The notes under the pieces are model-generated. The model was not told where the DNA came from. It did no database searches and was given only the letters and a program-made list of their open reading frames with translations. A stretch of DNA of 64,000 nt from Rhodopirellula baltica SH 1 (GTDB lineage: Bacteria; Planctomycetota; Planctomycetia; Pirellulales; Pirellulaceae). The stretch's first letter is position 1; every line of letters begins with the position of its first letter. The position numbers and the translations under genes were made by a program. Location of the stretch: NCBI RefSeq assembly GCF_000196115.1, contig NC_005027.1, positions 1,426,001 through 1,490,000 on the forward strand. The letters are read 5' to 3'. Positions 46,493 through 55,812 of the stretch are shown piece after piece.

Positions 46493-46798
46493 ATGGCAAA
46501 AGTCGATCAACCAGCCCCGAAGAAAGATGAGCCGGAGTCGCTCGCCGACCACTCGGTGACAATCAAGTCGCAAATACTCGAAAAGATTGGCAGGCCTCCG
46601 CGACTGCATCGTGTGGAGGTTTGTCGGCATCACAACGGCAACTATCGGGTCAATATTTGGGAAGAGCTGGAACCCATCGGAGAGTTTTCACTCTCAAAAC
46701 GCATTCACATCGGCGCGTCTTATTACCTGAAGGTCGCCGATTCAGGCGAGATTCTTCATAGCAATCCGCCGCTGAAAAAACGCAAAAACTCGAAGTGA
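46493..46798 (+). CDS. small hypothetical protein
   Basis: The 101-residue protein starts at ATG 46493, five bases after GAGG. An acidic-basic mixed N-terminus is followed by a compact domain (PRLHRVEVCRHHNGNYRVNIWEELEPIGEFSLSKRIHIGASYYLKVADSG) and a basic tail (LKKRKNSK). Family not recognised. It lies between the PQQ-repeat and CvfB-like genes on the same strand, which supports it being real. Confidence 0.7.
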   Translation: MAKVDQPAPKKDEPESLADHSVTIKSQILEKIGRPPRLHRVEVCRHHNGNYRVNIWEELEPIGEFSLSKRIHIGASYYLKVADSGEILHSNPPLKKRKNSK

Positions 46799-46879
46799 AT
46801 TCGATCGTCCGATCCTCGGCAAATTGGATCGCGATCGATGTACAAAGCTGCTGCTGATGGATTTGCTGGAACACCAAAC

Positions 46880-47710
46880 ATGATGATCGAAATCGGCGGC
46901 ACGTATGATTTGGAAGTGGTCAAGCAAACCGACTTTGGCGTGTTTTTGGACGCCGGCGATTTGGGGGAGATTCTGCTTCCTAAAAAGCACACCCCCGAAG
47001 GTCTGAGTCCCGGCGACATCGTCGAAGTCTTTCTTTATTCGGACTCCGAAGACCGCCCCATCGCGACCACCCAAGTTCCCAAGGCCGAGGTTGGCGAATT
47101 TGCCTATCTAGAAGTCAAAGAAAACACGCCGGTGGGTGCGTTCTTGGACTGGGGATTGGACAAAGACGTGTTGGTGCCTTTTGCAGAACAGCACCGGCCG
47201 ATGGTCTTGGGGAAGTCCTACATCGTTTTTTTGTACTTGGACAACCAAGACCGAATCACGGCAACGTCCAAGATCGACAAATACGTGAGCAACGATCCCG
47301 ATCACGGTTTCTACGCTCAGCAGGCGGTCGAGTTGATCATCGCCAACAGCACTGAGATGGGATACAAGGCGATCATCGATCAGAGTCATTGGGGATTGCT
47401 CTACAATGATGACGTGGACGAACGAATCAGTTTTGGCCAAACGATCCAAGGCTATGTCAAACACGTCCGTGCTGATGGCAAAATCGATCTGAGCCTAAAA
47501 AGTGGTCAACAAATACGAGATAACTACAGCCAGGTCATCGAAGATTATTTGCGTGATCACGGTGGATTTGCACCAGTGCACGATAAGTCGCCATCCGAAA
47601 AAATCTCGGGCTTATTCGGCATGAGCAAAAAGCAATTCAAAAAGGCGATTGGTGGCTTGTACAAGCAAAAAATCATCGCGATCGAGGACGACGGTATCCG
47701 GCTGGTCTGA
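46880..47710 (+). CDS. CvfB/YitL-type S1 RNA-binding protein
   Basis: The 276-residue protein has the CvfB layout: an S1-like unit (YDLEVVKQTDFGVFLDAGD), a second (ENTPVGAFLDWGLDKDVLVPFAEQ), a third (YKAIIDQSHWGLLYNDDVDERISFGQTIQGYVKHVRADGKIDLSL), and a C-terminal winged helix (FGMSKKQFKKAIGGLYKQKIIAIEDDGIRLV). CvfB binds RNA and affects virulence or stress gene expression in Staphylococcus. I chose the ATG at 46880; a start at 46838 would add 14 residues. Confidence 0.93.
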   Translation: MMIEIGGTYDLEVVKQTDFGVFLDAGDLGEILLPKKHTPEGLSPGDIVEVFLYSDSEDRPIATTQVPKAEVGEFAYLEVKENTPVGAFLDWGLDKDVLVPFAEQHRPMVLGKSYIVFLYLDNQDRITATSKIDKYVSNDPDHGFYAQQAVELIIANSTEMGYKAIIDQSHWGLLYNDDVDERISFGQTIQGYVKHVRADGKIDLSLKSGQQIRDNYSQVIEDYLRDHGGFAPVHDKSPSEKISGLFGMSKKQFKKAIGGLYKQKIIAIEDDGIRLV

Positions 47711-47890
47711 ACGCGAGACATAGATCACATCGCGTCGAGCGATCCAAGCGTTTAGCGATGTTCGCCGCTCCAGCCGATTGTTTGCAAATCGACCTTTGAT
47801 CGAATTTCGAGTCGTTTCAAAGATTTTTCGTTCATTCCGAGTCACACTTTTGTTTGTGGCGACATGGTAGGAGCGAAAGGAACATGATCG

Positions 47891-48409
47891 ATGCAACGAA
47901 AAGAATTCGCCAAACTTGTGCTGGAACATCAGGCTCAACTGCGGATGTTTGTCCGCATGCTCGGCGCGATGCCCGACGCGGTGGATGATCTGGCCCAAGA
48001 TGCGTTTGTGGTTGCATACGAGCGAATTGATACGCTGGATGACATGGAAAACGCGGGGCCATGGCTGCGATCGATCGCTCGAAATTTGGTCCGCAACGAG
48101 CTGCGGAAAAGCTCTCGTCGACGCCGGGTCGTCAATGCATCGCTCAGCGAAGCGATGTTGGCAATGTCGAACGAACCAGTCACCGGTCCGTGGTCCGAAG
48201 ATTGGTTCACCGCGCTTCGGGCATGCGTCGATCGACTGCCGGGTCACGGTCGAGCCTTGGTCAATGGCCGGTACACGCGTGGACAGAACGCGACTCAGTT
48301 GGCGAATGAGACCGAGATGACACCGGTCGCCGTTCGCCAGGCTTTGTCGCGTCTGCGTGGTTTGCTTCGGACTTGTGTTGAATCACGTTTGGCGGAGGCG
48401 TCAACATGA
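47891..48409 (+). CDS. ECF-family RNA polymerase sigma factor
   Basis: The 172-residue protein has region 2 (residues ~8-78: LRMFVRMLGAMPDAVDDLAQDAFVVAYERIDTLDD...WLRSIARNLVRNELRKSSRRRR) and region 4 (LPGHGRALVNGRYTRGQNATQLANETEMTPVAVRQALSRLRGLLRTCV). It resembles the planctomycete group of ECF factors that lie next to FecR/LamG genes. It would direct transcription of a small regulon, probably this operon. AGGA lies about 11 bases before the ATG. Its stop overlaps the next start in ATGA, so the two are translationally coupled. Confidence 0.95.
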   Translation: MQRKEFAKLVLEHQAQLRMFVRMLGAMPDAVDDLAQDAFVVAYERIDTLDDMENAGPWLRSIARNLVRNELRKSSRRRRVVNASLSEAMLAMSNEPVTGPWSEDWFTALRACVDRLPGHGRALVNGRYTRGQNATQLANETEMTPVAVRQALSRLRGLLRTCVESRLAEAST

Positions 48410-50130
48410 GCGAACAAAAACGCGAACAAGATTTCGATCAGCAATTGAGCCATTTGCTCGATGGCGAACTCACCGAGGCGGAAGTGGATCGGTTGGCAAA
48501 GTCGCTGGCGACCGACGAAACGTTGCGACGGCGTTTCTGCGACCAAGTTGAAATGGATGAGGGACTTGCGATCGTGGTTCGCGAAGACCGGGCAGGCGAA
48601 AGATTTTCTCAATTGTTGGAGCAGCGTTTGGATGCAGAGTCGCAGAAGTTTGACTTTCTCCACGGCGTCCTGGATCGGTCGAGTTTGAACACGGCACGAA
48701 ACCAGCTTCAACGCTGGGCTCCGCTGGCGGCGGTCGCGATTGCCGCCTGCTTGATGGTCGCGTTCTTGATTGGCATGTGGGCGGGGCAAAAATCCGGATC
48801 TCGCAACGCCGAATCAGTGGCGAAGCGTATTTCGGTGCCAGCGCCAGCGACTGATTCTGAACCGGTTGACGCTTCTGTGGCATTGTTGAAGCGAACGGTC
48901 AATGTCGAGTGGCAAGACGATTCTGCTCTTCGGATGGGCGACTCCGTTTCAGCGAACGAAACACTGGATTTGAAATCCGGATGGGTGCAGTTGCAGTTTT
49001 TCCGAGGGGCGACGTTGACTCTGGAAGGTCCCGCGAAGCTGGAAATTCGCGATCCAAATTTGGTCGTGCTGCATGAGGGAAACGCTTGGGCGAGCGTTCC
49101 AGTTCCGGCGCGAGGGTTCACCGTGCTAACATCGGAAACCAAGATTGTTGATCTTGGGACCGAGTTTGGTGTGTCCGCTTCGATTGACGGGCGGACCGAA
49201 GTTCACGTCTTTGATGGATTGGTGGAGTTGCATGATCCGTCAGTGAGAGACGATACCGCATCGCTGCGTGAGTTGGTCACCGGACAATCAATCAGCGTGG
49301 ATGGGAATGGCAATGCGGTTTCGAATGAGCAGCAGGTTGCCAAGATGCCGTCTGAGTCTTTTCTTCAGCCAGATAGAGAAGAGGCTTGGCAACAAAGGAT
49401 CGAGCGTTGGGAAAGTTGGAGTACCAAGATTCGTAACGACCCTCGTGTGCTGATGTACTACGACTTTGCGTCGCCGGCAGAAACTAGTTCGAACGCATCG
49501 CCAACCATTTTGCCAAACCTTGCGTCGGGCAAAAAGAACGCGGATGGTTCGATCATTGGATGTGCTTGGTCGGAGGGCCGTTGGCCGGGGAAGTCGGCCT
49601 TGGATTTCAAACGGCCGAGTGACCGGGTACGTTTCCATTTGGATGGCGAATACAAATCGATCACCTTGGCGGCTTGGGTCCGAGTCGATGGACTCGACCG
49701 CCTGCTCAGTTCGTTGTTGTTGACGGATGGATGGGACGAGGGTGAGGTTCATTGGCAATTCGATCGAAGCGGACAACTTGGTTTATCCGTAGGCCAGGTT
49801 CCCGGGGTGGCGTGGCGCTACACGCCACCGCTGGTCGATCTCACGACGCTTGGGCAATGGATCCACGTTGCCTCGGTATTCGATGGTTCCACCCAAACGG
49901 TGCGTCATTACTTCAACGGCCGTCGCGTACCCTGCGAAGGCGACCTTCGTTATGACGGGCCGATCCGAATCGGTGACGCAGAGTTGTGCAATTGGGGACG
50001 ACCTGTTGACCAGAACTCTCATGCGATCAGAAACTTCAACGGTCGAATGGACGAGTTTTTGATGCTCAGTGATGCGTTGGACGAAGCGGAAATCATGGAA
50101 ATCTATCATGCCGGAAATCCCACGTTCTAG
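48406..50130 (+). CDS. FecR-domain and LamG-domain membrane protein (putative anti-sigma factor)
   Basis: The 574-residue protein has an N-terminal anti-sigma-like helical part (FDQQLSHLLDGELTEAEVDRLAKSLATDETLRRRFCDQVEMDE), one membrane helix (LAAVAIAACLMVAFLIGMWAG, ~residues 106-126), a FecR domain (VQLQFFRGATLTLEGPAKLEIR...KIVDLGTEFGVSASIDGRTEVHVFDGLVEL, ~190-290) and a C-terminal LamG/concanavalin-like domain (~345-574; ALDFKRPSDRVRF, MDEFLMLSDALDEAEIMEIY). It likely senses a carbohydrate outside and holds the sigma factor inside. Confidence 0.9.
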   Translation: MSEQKREQDFDQQLSHLLDGELTEAEVDRLAKSLATDETLRRRFCDQVEMDEGLAIVVREDRAGERFSQLLEQRLDAESQKFDFLHGVLDRSSLNTARNQLQRWAPLAAVAIAACLMVAFLIGMWAGQKSGSRNAESVAKRISVPAPATDSEPVDASVALLKRTVNVEWQDDSALRMGDSVSANETLDLKSGWVQLQFFRGATLTLEGPAKLEIRDPNLVVLHEGNAWASVPVPARGFTVLTSETKIVDLGTEFGVSASIDGRTEVHVFDGLVELHDPSVRDDTASLRELVTGQSISVDGNGNAVSNEQQVAKMPSESFLQPDREEAWQQRIERWESWSTKIRNDPRVLMYYDFASPAETSSNASPTILPNLASGKKNADGSIIGCAWSEGRWPGKSALDFKRPSDRVRFHLDGEYKSITLAAWVRVDGLDRLLSSLLLTDGWDEGEVHWQFDRSGQLGLSVGQVPGVAWRYTPPLVDLTTLGQWIHVASVFDGSTQTVRHYFNGRRVPCEGDLRYDGPIRIGDAELCNWGRPVDQNSHAIRNFNGRMDEFLMLSDALDEAEIMEIYHAGNPTF

Positions 50131-50335
50131 GAGACGGTTGATGCGTCCGATTGACTCGCGAACTCCGGCTTATGTCCCTGGTTTGGGTGCCCGATCGCAT
50201 CGAAACAGATCGTGCGGTGTTGCTTCATTCTCCCCTTGGTTTGCTTCGCCCTGGCATCGCGAGGGTGATGATAAACGCGTGGAAGTATGGCAGCTAGGAA
50301 ATCCACAATCTCGAAGCGTTGGGGGCGTAGGCCTG

Positions 50336-52816
50336 ATGCAACGCATCGCAATTTGCGGTGTGGTGTTGATGATGCTGTTGGGGCCTGTCACGGCTCGGTC
50401 TGAGGATGAGGTCGATCACAGGGACACGGCCCAGCCCACGCAGGATTCCCTGAATTTCTTTGAATCGAAGATTCGTCCGTTGCTGATCGATCACTGTTAT
50501 GAGTGTCATGGCGAAGACTCTCAGGAATCCGAACTTCGCGTGGACACGTTGGCGGGAATGTTGACCGGTGGATTGGCGGGGGCTTCTTTGGTTCCGGGAA
50601 AACCAGCGAGCAGTTTGTTGGTGACTGCTGTTCGCTATCAGGACAATGACCTGAAGATGCCGCCGGACGAGAAATTGTCGGATGTTCAGGTTGCGGACAT
50701 CATTCGTTGGGTTGAGATGGGAGCACCCCATCCCGACACGAATACTGTCGGACCAATCGTGCAGCGTGGCGAGGTGGACCTGGATCAAGGACGCAAGCAC
50801 TGGGCGTTTCAACCTCCCATCAAAGCCACTCCGCCGATCGGCGATGCATTGACGGATGCACCGAATCCGATCGATGCGTTTGTGCTGGCGCGACTGCGTG
50901 CGGAGGGCCTGCGTCCAAACGCTCCCGCTGATAAACGGACGCTACTTCGGCGCGTCACGTTCGACTTGATCGGTTTGCCGCCGACACCAGAAGAGATCGA
51001 CTCGTTTCTATCTGATAGCTCGAGCGATGCATTCGCGAAGGTGGTCGATCGATTGCTCGCCTCGCCTCAGTACGGTGAGCGTTGGGCACGACACTGGTTG
51101 GATGTTGCTCGCTATGCCGATTCCAACGGGCTCGATGAAAACGTGGTCCATGGAAATGCGTGGCGTTATCGTGATTACGTTGTGCGTTCGCTTAACGGTG
51201 ACAAACCATACAATCAATTTGTTGTCGAACAGTTGGCGGGTGATTTGCTGGATTCAGGCAATGATGTCGATCTTCGTCACGATCGTCTGGTTGCAACTGG
51301 CTTCCTTGTTTTGGGGCCAAAAGTTTTGGCCGAGCAGGATGAAGCCAAGATGGAAATGGACATCATCGATGAACAGATCGATACCGTCGGTCGCAGCCTG
51401 ATGGGGCTGACACTAGGATGTGCTCGTTGTCACACGCACAAGTTTGATCCGATCAGCCATCACGACTACTACGGGCTGGCCGGAATCTTTCAAAGCACAC
51501 AGACGATGGACAGCTACAAGACTGTCGCGGAGTGGCATGAGAACTCAATCGAAACACCCGAGCAGGCGGCCGAACTGAAGCAGCATCAACAAAAGATTGC
51601 CGATCAAGAAAAGTTGATTGCGGAGAAATTCACGCACGCCAAGTCAGAGCTGGAACCTCCGTCCGATGCTGCGGCTAAGCCGGACGAGCTCGAAAAACGA
51701 TTCTCGGAAGAAACTCGGGCGGAACTCAAGACGCTCCGTGATGAACTCGAACGTTTGAAAGAGGAAACACCGGAATTGCCATCTGCAATGGGTGTCGTCG
51801 ATGGTGACATCGCAGATACGGCCGTGCATCTTCGGGGCAGTCACCTGACACTTGGCGATGTCGTCCCGCGACGTTTTCCCGAAGTGTTGATGTCGGACGA
51901 CGATCCCTCGATCCCTGCTGATCAAAGTGGGCGTCTGGAGTTTGCTCGTTGGCTGACCAATGGGCGTCATCCGCTCACCGCTCGCGTGATGGTCAATCGC
52001 TTATGGCGTGGTCACTTTGGCAAAGGCTTGGTTCCAACGGTCGACAATTTTGGTCTGAAAGGCAGTTCACCGACGCACCCTGAATTGCTGGACTGGTTGG
52101 CGGTCCGATTTGTCGAGGAAGGTTGGTCGATCAAGGCGATGCACCGAATGATGGTGTTGTCGCAAACCTATCAACAAAGCAGTGACTTCGACGCGTCCAA
52201 TGCTGAACTAGATCCAAGCAACCAATTCTATTGGCGATTCAGTGTGCGGCGATTGGAAGCCGAAGCCATTCGTGACGGGTTGTTGGCCGTCAGTGGGCAA
52301 CTCGATTGGACGACCGGTGGCAACATCATGCCGTACAAAAACCGTGAGTATGTGTTCAACCACACCTCGCAGGACAAATCCAGATACGATTCAAAGCGTC
52401 GTTCGATCTACGTGCCCGTGATCCGCAATCACCTGTACGACATGTTCCAGTTGTTTGACTACACCGACGCGAGCGTTCTAGACGGCGATCGAAACACCAG
52501 CACAATCGCGCCGCAAGCGTTGTATCTGATGAATTCCGAGATGGTGTCTGACCTGACGTTTGCGATGGCGGATCGTTTGCTGAATGAAGACACCGATTCT
52601 GTGCAACGAATTCAACGTTTGTACTTGGAAGCTTACGGACGACCACCGCGCGATCCCGAGATTTCCGATGGCGTTCGGTTTCTCTCACGATTCGAGACGC
52701 TTCAGCGGCGCGGCGATGTTGAATCGGATGGTAACGCGTCCGATCCGGAACGTTCCGCCTGGCAAGCGTTTTGCCAAGCCGTGGTTTCCTCCAGCGAGTT
52801 TGTCTACCTCCGTTGA
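50336..52816 (+). CDS. PSCyt1-DUF1549-DUF1553 exported cytochrome-domain protein
   Basis: The 826-residue protein has a signal peptide (IAICGVVLMMLLGPVTA), a PSCyt1 heme site CYECH (Cys54, Cys57, His58), a DUF1549 region (NPIDAFVLARLRAEGLRPN...RWARHWLDVARYADSNG...CARCHTHKFDPI with a second CxxCH), a charged helical insert (~420-495) and DUF1553 (FARWLTNGRHPLTARVMVNRLWRGHFGKGLV...). The family is widespread in planctomycetes; function is unknown. The longer start at 50141 has good GGAG spacing but would put 65 odd residues before the signal peptide; I prefer 50336. Confidence 0.92.
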   Translation: MQRIAICGVVLMMLLGPVTARSEDEVDHRDTAQPTQDSLNFFESKIRPLLIDHCYECHGEDSQESELRVDTLAGMLTGGLAGASLVPGKPASSLLVTAVRYQDNDLKMPPDEKLSDVQVADIIRWVEMGAPHPDTNTVGPIVQRGEVDLDQGRKHWAFQPPIKATPPIGDALTDAPNPIDAFVLARLRAEGLRPNAPADKRTLLRRVTFDLIGLPPTPEEIDSFLSDSSSDAFAKVVDRLLASPQYGERWARHWLDVARYADSNGLDENVVHGNAWRYRDYVVRSLNGDKPYNQFVVEQLAGDLLDSGNDVDLRHDRLVATGFLVLGPKVLAEQDEAKMEMDIIDEQIDTVGRSLMGLTLGCARCHTHKFDPISHHDYYGLAGIFQSTQTMDSYKTVAEWHENSIETPEQAAELKQHQQKIADQEKLIAEKFTHAKSELEPPSDAAAKPDELEKRFSEETRAELKTLRDELERLKEETPELPSAMGVVDGDIADTAVHLRGSHLTLGDVVPRRFPEVLMSDDDPSIPADQSGRLEFARWLTNGRHPLTARVMVNRLWRGHFGKGLVPTVDNFGLKGSSPTHPELLDWLAVRFVEEGWSIKAMHRMMVLSQTYQQSSDFDASNAELDPSNQFYWRFSVRRLEAEAIRDGLLAVSGQLDWTTGGNIMPYKNREYVFNHTSQDKSRYDSKRRSIYVPVIRNHLYDMFQLFDYTDASVLDGDRNTSTIAPQALYLMNSEMVSDLTFAMADRLLNEDTDSVQRIQRLYLEAYGRPPRDPEISDGVRFLSRFETLQRRGDVESDGNASDPERSAWQAFCQAVVSSSEFVYLR

Positions 52817-52878
52817 GAAAGCGTTAGCCACGTGCGTCATTTTGCAATTTCTCGCCTTCTTCCATCCCAGCTGATCTG

Positions 52879-54288
52879 ATGCATTTTTCACGACGACAGC
52901 TCTTGCAGAATACCGCCGCGGGATTCGGATCGCTGGCGCTGGCGTCGTTGCTCGCGGACGATGCTCGTGCCTCTAGCGGCAGTGCTGTTTCATCGCTTTT
53001 GGGAACTCCACATTTTCCACCAAAAGCGAAACGAGTGATCTTTCTGTTTATGAAAGGTGGCCCGTCGCACATGGACACGTTTGACTACAAGCCGCAATTG
53101 CAGAAGGACGATGGCAAGCCATTGCCATTCGAAAAACCTCGCGTGCAGTTTGCTCCGACCAGTAACCTGTTGGCTTCGCCTTGGAAGTTCAAACAATACG
53201 GAGAGAGCGGGATCTCGGTCAGTGAATTGTTCCCTCACGTCGCGGAATGCGTGGATGATTTATGCATCATCAATTCGTTGCACGGTACCAACCCAGCCCA
53301 TGGCGGCGCGAGTATGAAGCTGCACACGGGCAGTGATGTGTTTGTCCGTCCCAGCATGGGGGCTTGGGTGACATATGGCCTCGGTACAGAGAATCAAAAT
53401 CTGCCGGGGTTCATCACCATTTGTCCAACGTTGGCCCATGGCGGAACGAAGAATTGGGGTTCGGCGTTCCTGCCCGCCAGCGTTTCCGGGACTCCGATAG
53501 GCAACGCCAGCCAACCATCCGATCAAGCCCGTGTGAAGTACGTTCAAAACGCTCGTTTGTCGCTGGACGCACAACGCATGCAGTTGGATTTGACGCAATC
53601 GATGAACCGAGAATTCTTGGAAACGACCGGTCCGGATTCCGAACTCGAAGCTCGCATTCAGTCTTTTGAGTTGGCATTTCGAATGCAAACGGAGATGCCC
53701 GAAGCGTTGGACTTAGAATCCGAAACGGAGGCGACGCACAAGCTTTATGGGATCGACAACGAGACCACGGCGGACTTTGGACGCCAGTGTTTGATGGCAC
53801 GTCGATTTGCTGAGCGTGGTGTGCGATTCGTCCAAATCACACACAGCAACACGGAAGTGCAATGGGACCAACATGGCAACCTTCGCAAAGGTCACACGCA
53901 GAATGCCGCCGAAGTCGACCTGCCGATCGCAGGTTTGCTGACAGACTTGAAGACACGAGGTTTGTTGGACGACACGCTTGTATTGTGGGGAGGCGAATTT
54001 GGTCGCACGCCGACGTGCCAGGGGTCTGGACAAGACGGCCGAGACCACAACCCGGAAGGTTTCACGATGTGGATGGCGGGCGCCGGTTTGAAAACTGGCA
54101 TCCAGTACGGCGCGACGGACGAGTACGGATACTACGCGGTCGAGAACAAAGTCCATCTGCATGATTTACATGCCACGATCTTGCACCTGTTGGGCCTTGA
54201 TCATGAGCAACTGGCTTATCGCCATGCTGGACGCGATTTTCGCTTGACGGATGTTGCGGGCAACGTCGTCCATGACTTGTTCGCGTAG
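52879..54288 (+). CDS. DUF1501 protein, Tat-exported
   Basis: The 469-residue protein has a twin-arginine signal ([28 protein letters not shown]) and the DUF1501 pattern: [85 protein letters not shown] and [18 protein letters not shown]. The fold resembles alkaline phosphatase/sulfatase, with metal-ligand-like D and H residues. Substrate unknown. It starts 62 bp after the cytochrome gene and ends the operon. Confidence 0.94.
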   Translation: MHFSRRQLLQNTAAGFGSLALASLLADDARASSGSAVSSLLGTPHFPPKAKRVIFLFMKGGPSHMDTFDYKPQLQKDDGKPLPFEKPRVQFAPTSNLLASPWKFKQYGESGISVSELFPHVAECVDDLCIINSLHGTNPAHGGASMKLHTGSDVFVRPSMGAWVTYGLGTENQNLPGFITICPTLAHGGTKNWGSAFLPASVSGTPIGNASQPSDQARVKYVQNARLSLDAQRMQLDLTQSMNREFLETTGPDSELEARIQSFELAFRMQTEMPEALDLESETEATHKLYGIDNETTADFGRQCLMARRFAERGVRFVQITHSNTEVQWDQHGNLRKGHTQNAAEVDLPIAGLLTDLKTRGLLDDTLVLWGGEFGRTPTCQGSGQDGRDHNPEGFTMWMAGAGLKTGIQYGATDEYGYYAVENKVHLHDLHATILHLLGLDHEQLAYRHAGRDFRLTDVAGNVVHDLFA

Positions 54289-54306
54289 TTGTTGCGAGAC
54301 GATCCG

Positions 54307-54783
54307 TTAGGATTTTTGCGGCGTCACTTCGTTGCCGTTTGGGGCTTTGGTCGCAAATGGATTCGAATGCACGTCGCCGACGATGTTGTTCTGTGAGCTG
54401 ATCCAACTGCGAATTTGCTCTTCCGATTGATAACCGACGTGATCGCCGAGCTTTTGCCCTTCGCGAAACAGCATCATTCGCGGGATGCCGGTGACCTTGA
54501 ATTTTCGCGCGAGGTCTTGGTTGCCACAGAGACTGAGGGAATGAATCTCCACACCCGCCGGAGGATCGGCCTTGATCGAATCCAGTTCCTCATCCAAGCG
54601 ATTGCATGGGCCGCAAGATTTCGAACCAAACTTGACCAAGACCAACTTGTCCTGACCAATCAATCGGTCAAACGATTCTTCGCTGTATGAGCCTGTGATC
54701 TCAGACATGCTGCAACCGCCGCCCAAACAAATGATCGCAATTGTGAGGAGCAATCCAATGCGCAATGGTGACAGGTGGTTCAT
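54307..54783 (-). CDS. thioredoxin-like lipoprotein
   Basis: The 158-residue protein starts at 54783 with a lipoprotein signal (IGLLLTIAIICLGGGC, Cys at about 24), then a thioredoxin fold with KFGSKSCGPCNRLDEEL (CGPC active site) and VTGIPRMMLFREGQKLGDHVGY (cis-Pro loop). It should be a membrane-tethered thiol-disulfide exchange or reductase protein outside the cytoplasm, plausibly serving cytochrome or other exported proteins. The longer frame to 54933 places 50 residues before the lipobox and is rejected. Confidence 0.9.
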   Translation of the reverse strand: MNHLSPLRIGLLLTIAIICLGGGCSMSEITGSYSEESFDRLIGQDKLVLVKFGSKSCGPCNRLDEELDSIKADPPAGVEIHSLSLCGNQDLARKFKVTGIPRMMLFREGQKLGDHVGYQSEEQIRSWISSQNNIVGDVHSNPFATKAPNGNEVTPQKS

Positions 54784-55068
54784 GGGAGACTTCGAGCAAG
54801 CTGAGGGAAACGCGATCCCCGCACGGTTGCGGGAAGAAGGATCACGGTCCTTTCGCAAACACTTGGTCGCAAAACGCATCGTGTCAAACGTTTTGCCACA
54901 GAAGTAGGTCGCGCCCACGACAGCAGATGTCATTTGCTGGAGTCAGCTTGAGTAGAAGCGTTGTCCCCAACTGTTCCGTTAGGCAGCCTTCAATCGCCAA
55001 GCCAAATGGCAACCCAGTCAACTTCAAACATTCACGTCACGCCTCGCGATCGTGAGTATGCCTTGGGG

Positions 55069-55812
55069 TTAGCTCGATTGATCCAAAATGTTACCGGCAT
55101 TCTGTTGCGGAGCATTCGTTTTCGATTTGCGACGGCGTAAAGCAAGTCCAGCACCGCCAATCGCGAGGAAGGCCACCGACGATGGCTCTGGAACGGCACT
55201 CGCATTTGCGGAAACGGTGAAGTTGTCAATGAAGATTGTCGCGTTGTCGATAAGATCGCTTTGGTCTTTCAATCCTAACGCAAAGAAGCGATCCGGCGAG
55301 TTATCGAATTGGATAGTGCCGTTCGTTCCGTCGAATTGGTTTCCCGAGCCCTGCACAATATCAACGCTAAAGGTTCGGCTCGTCGTTGCCCCAATGGTAG
55401 GAAAGGCAAAAAGATCAACTTCTGTGTCGGAGCTTAAGCCTGAGCCCACTGCAAGCTGCATCTCTAAAAGGGTTCCTGCTGCAGGAACGCCTGCTAGCCC
55501 CCATGTGATGTCGTCTCCGGAAATTGAATAGTCGAAGGAGATCGTTCCGCCATTCGAGTACGCCAATGCCATCTCGTCTCCCAAGGCGGTTCCTGGCATG
55601 AAGCTGAGAGTGGCTGCTCTAGATCCATTCTCAAAAAAGTTACTTCCGCCAAGAGCGAGAATTTGCAGCCTGCCTGAATTGTTCGTCACAGTACCTCCGT
55701 TTGTACTCGCGAAGCCATCTGTTCCCGTATTAAAGGTGAGCGCCACTGCGCCCGATGAAGAAGGCACACCGATCGCCACAAATATCAGGGTCGCAAATAG
55801 AACTCGTATCAT
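55069..55812 (-). CDS. PEP-CTERM sorting-domain protein
   Basis: The 247-residue protein has an N-terminal signal peptide (IRVLFATLIFVAIGVPSSSGA), a beta-rich middle part of unknown function, and a C-terminal sorting signal VPEPSSVAFLAIGGAGLALRRRK (residues ~210-230), the motif recognised by exosortase, followed by ~20 residues. No exosortase is in the window. The last residues after the arginine cluster (SKTNAPQQNAGNILDQSS) are unusually long for the class. A surface or matrix protein is likely. Confidence 0.88.
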   Translation of the reverse strand: MIRVLFATLIFVAIGVPSSSGAVALTFNTGTDGFASTNGGTVTNNSGRLQILALGGSNFFENGSRAATLSFMPGTALGDEMALAYSNGGTISFDYSISGDDITWGLAGVPAAGTLLEMQLAVGSGLSSDTEVDLFAFPTIGATTSRTFSVDIVQGSGNQFDGTNGTIQFDNSPDRFFALGLKDQSDLIDNATIFIDNFTVSANASAVPEPSSVAFLAIGGAGLALRRRKSKTNAPQQNAGNILDQSS

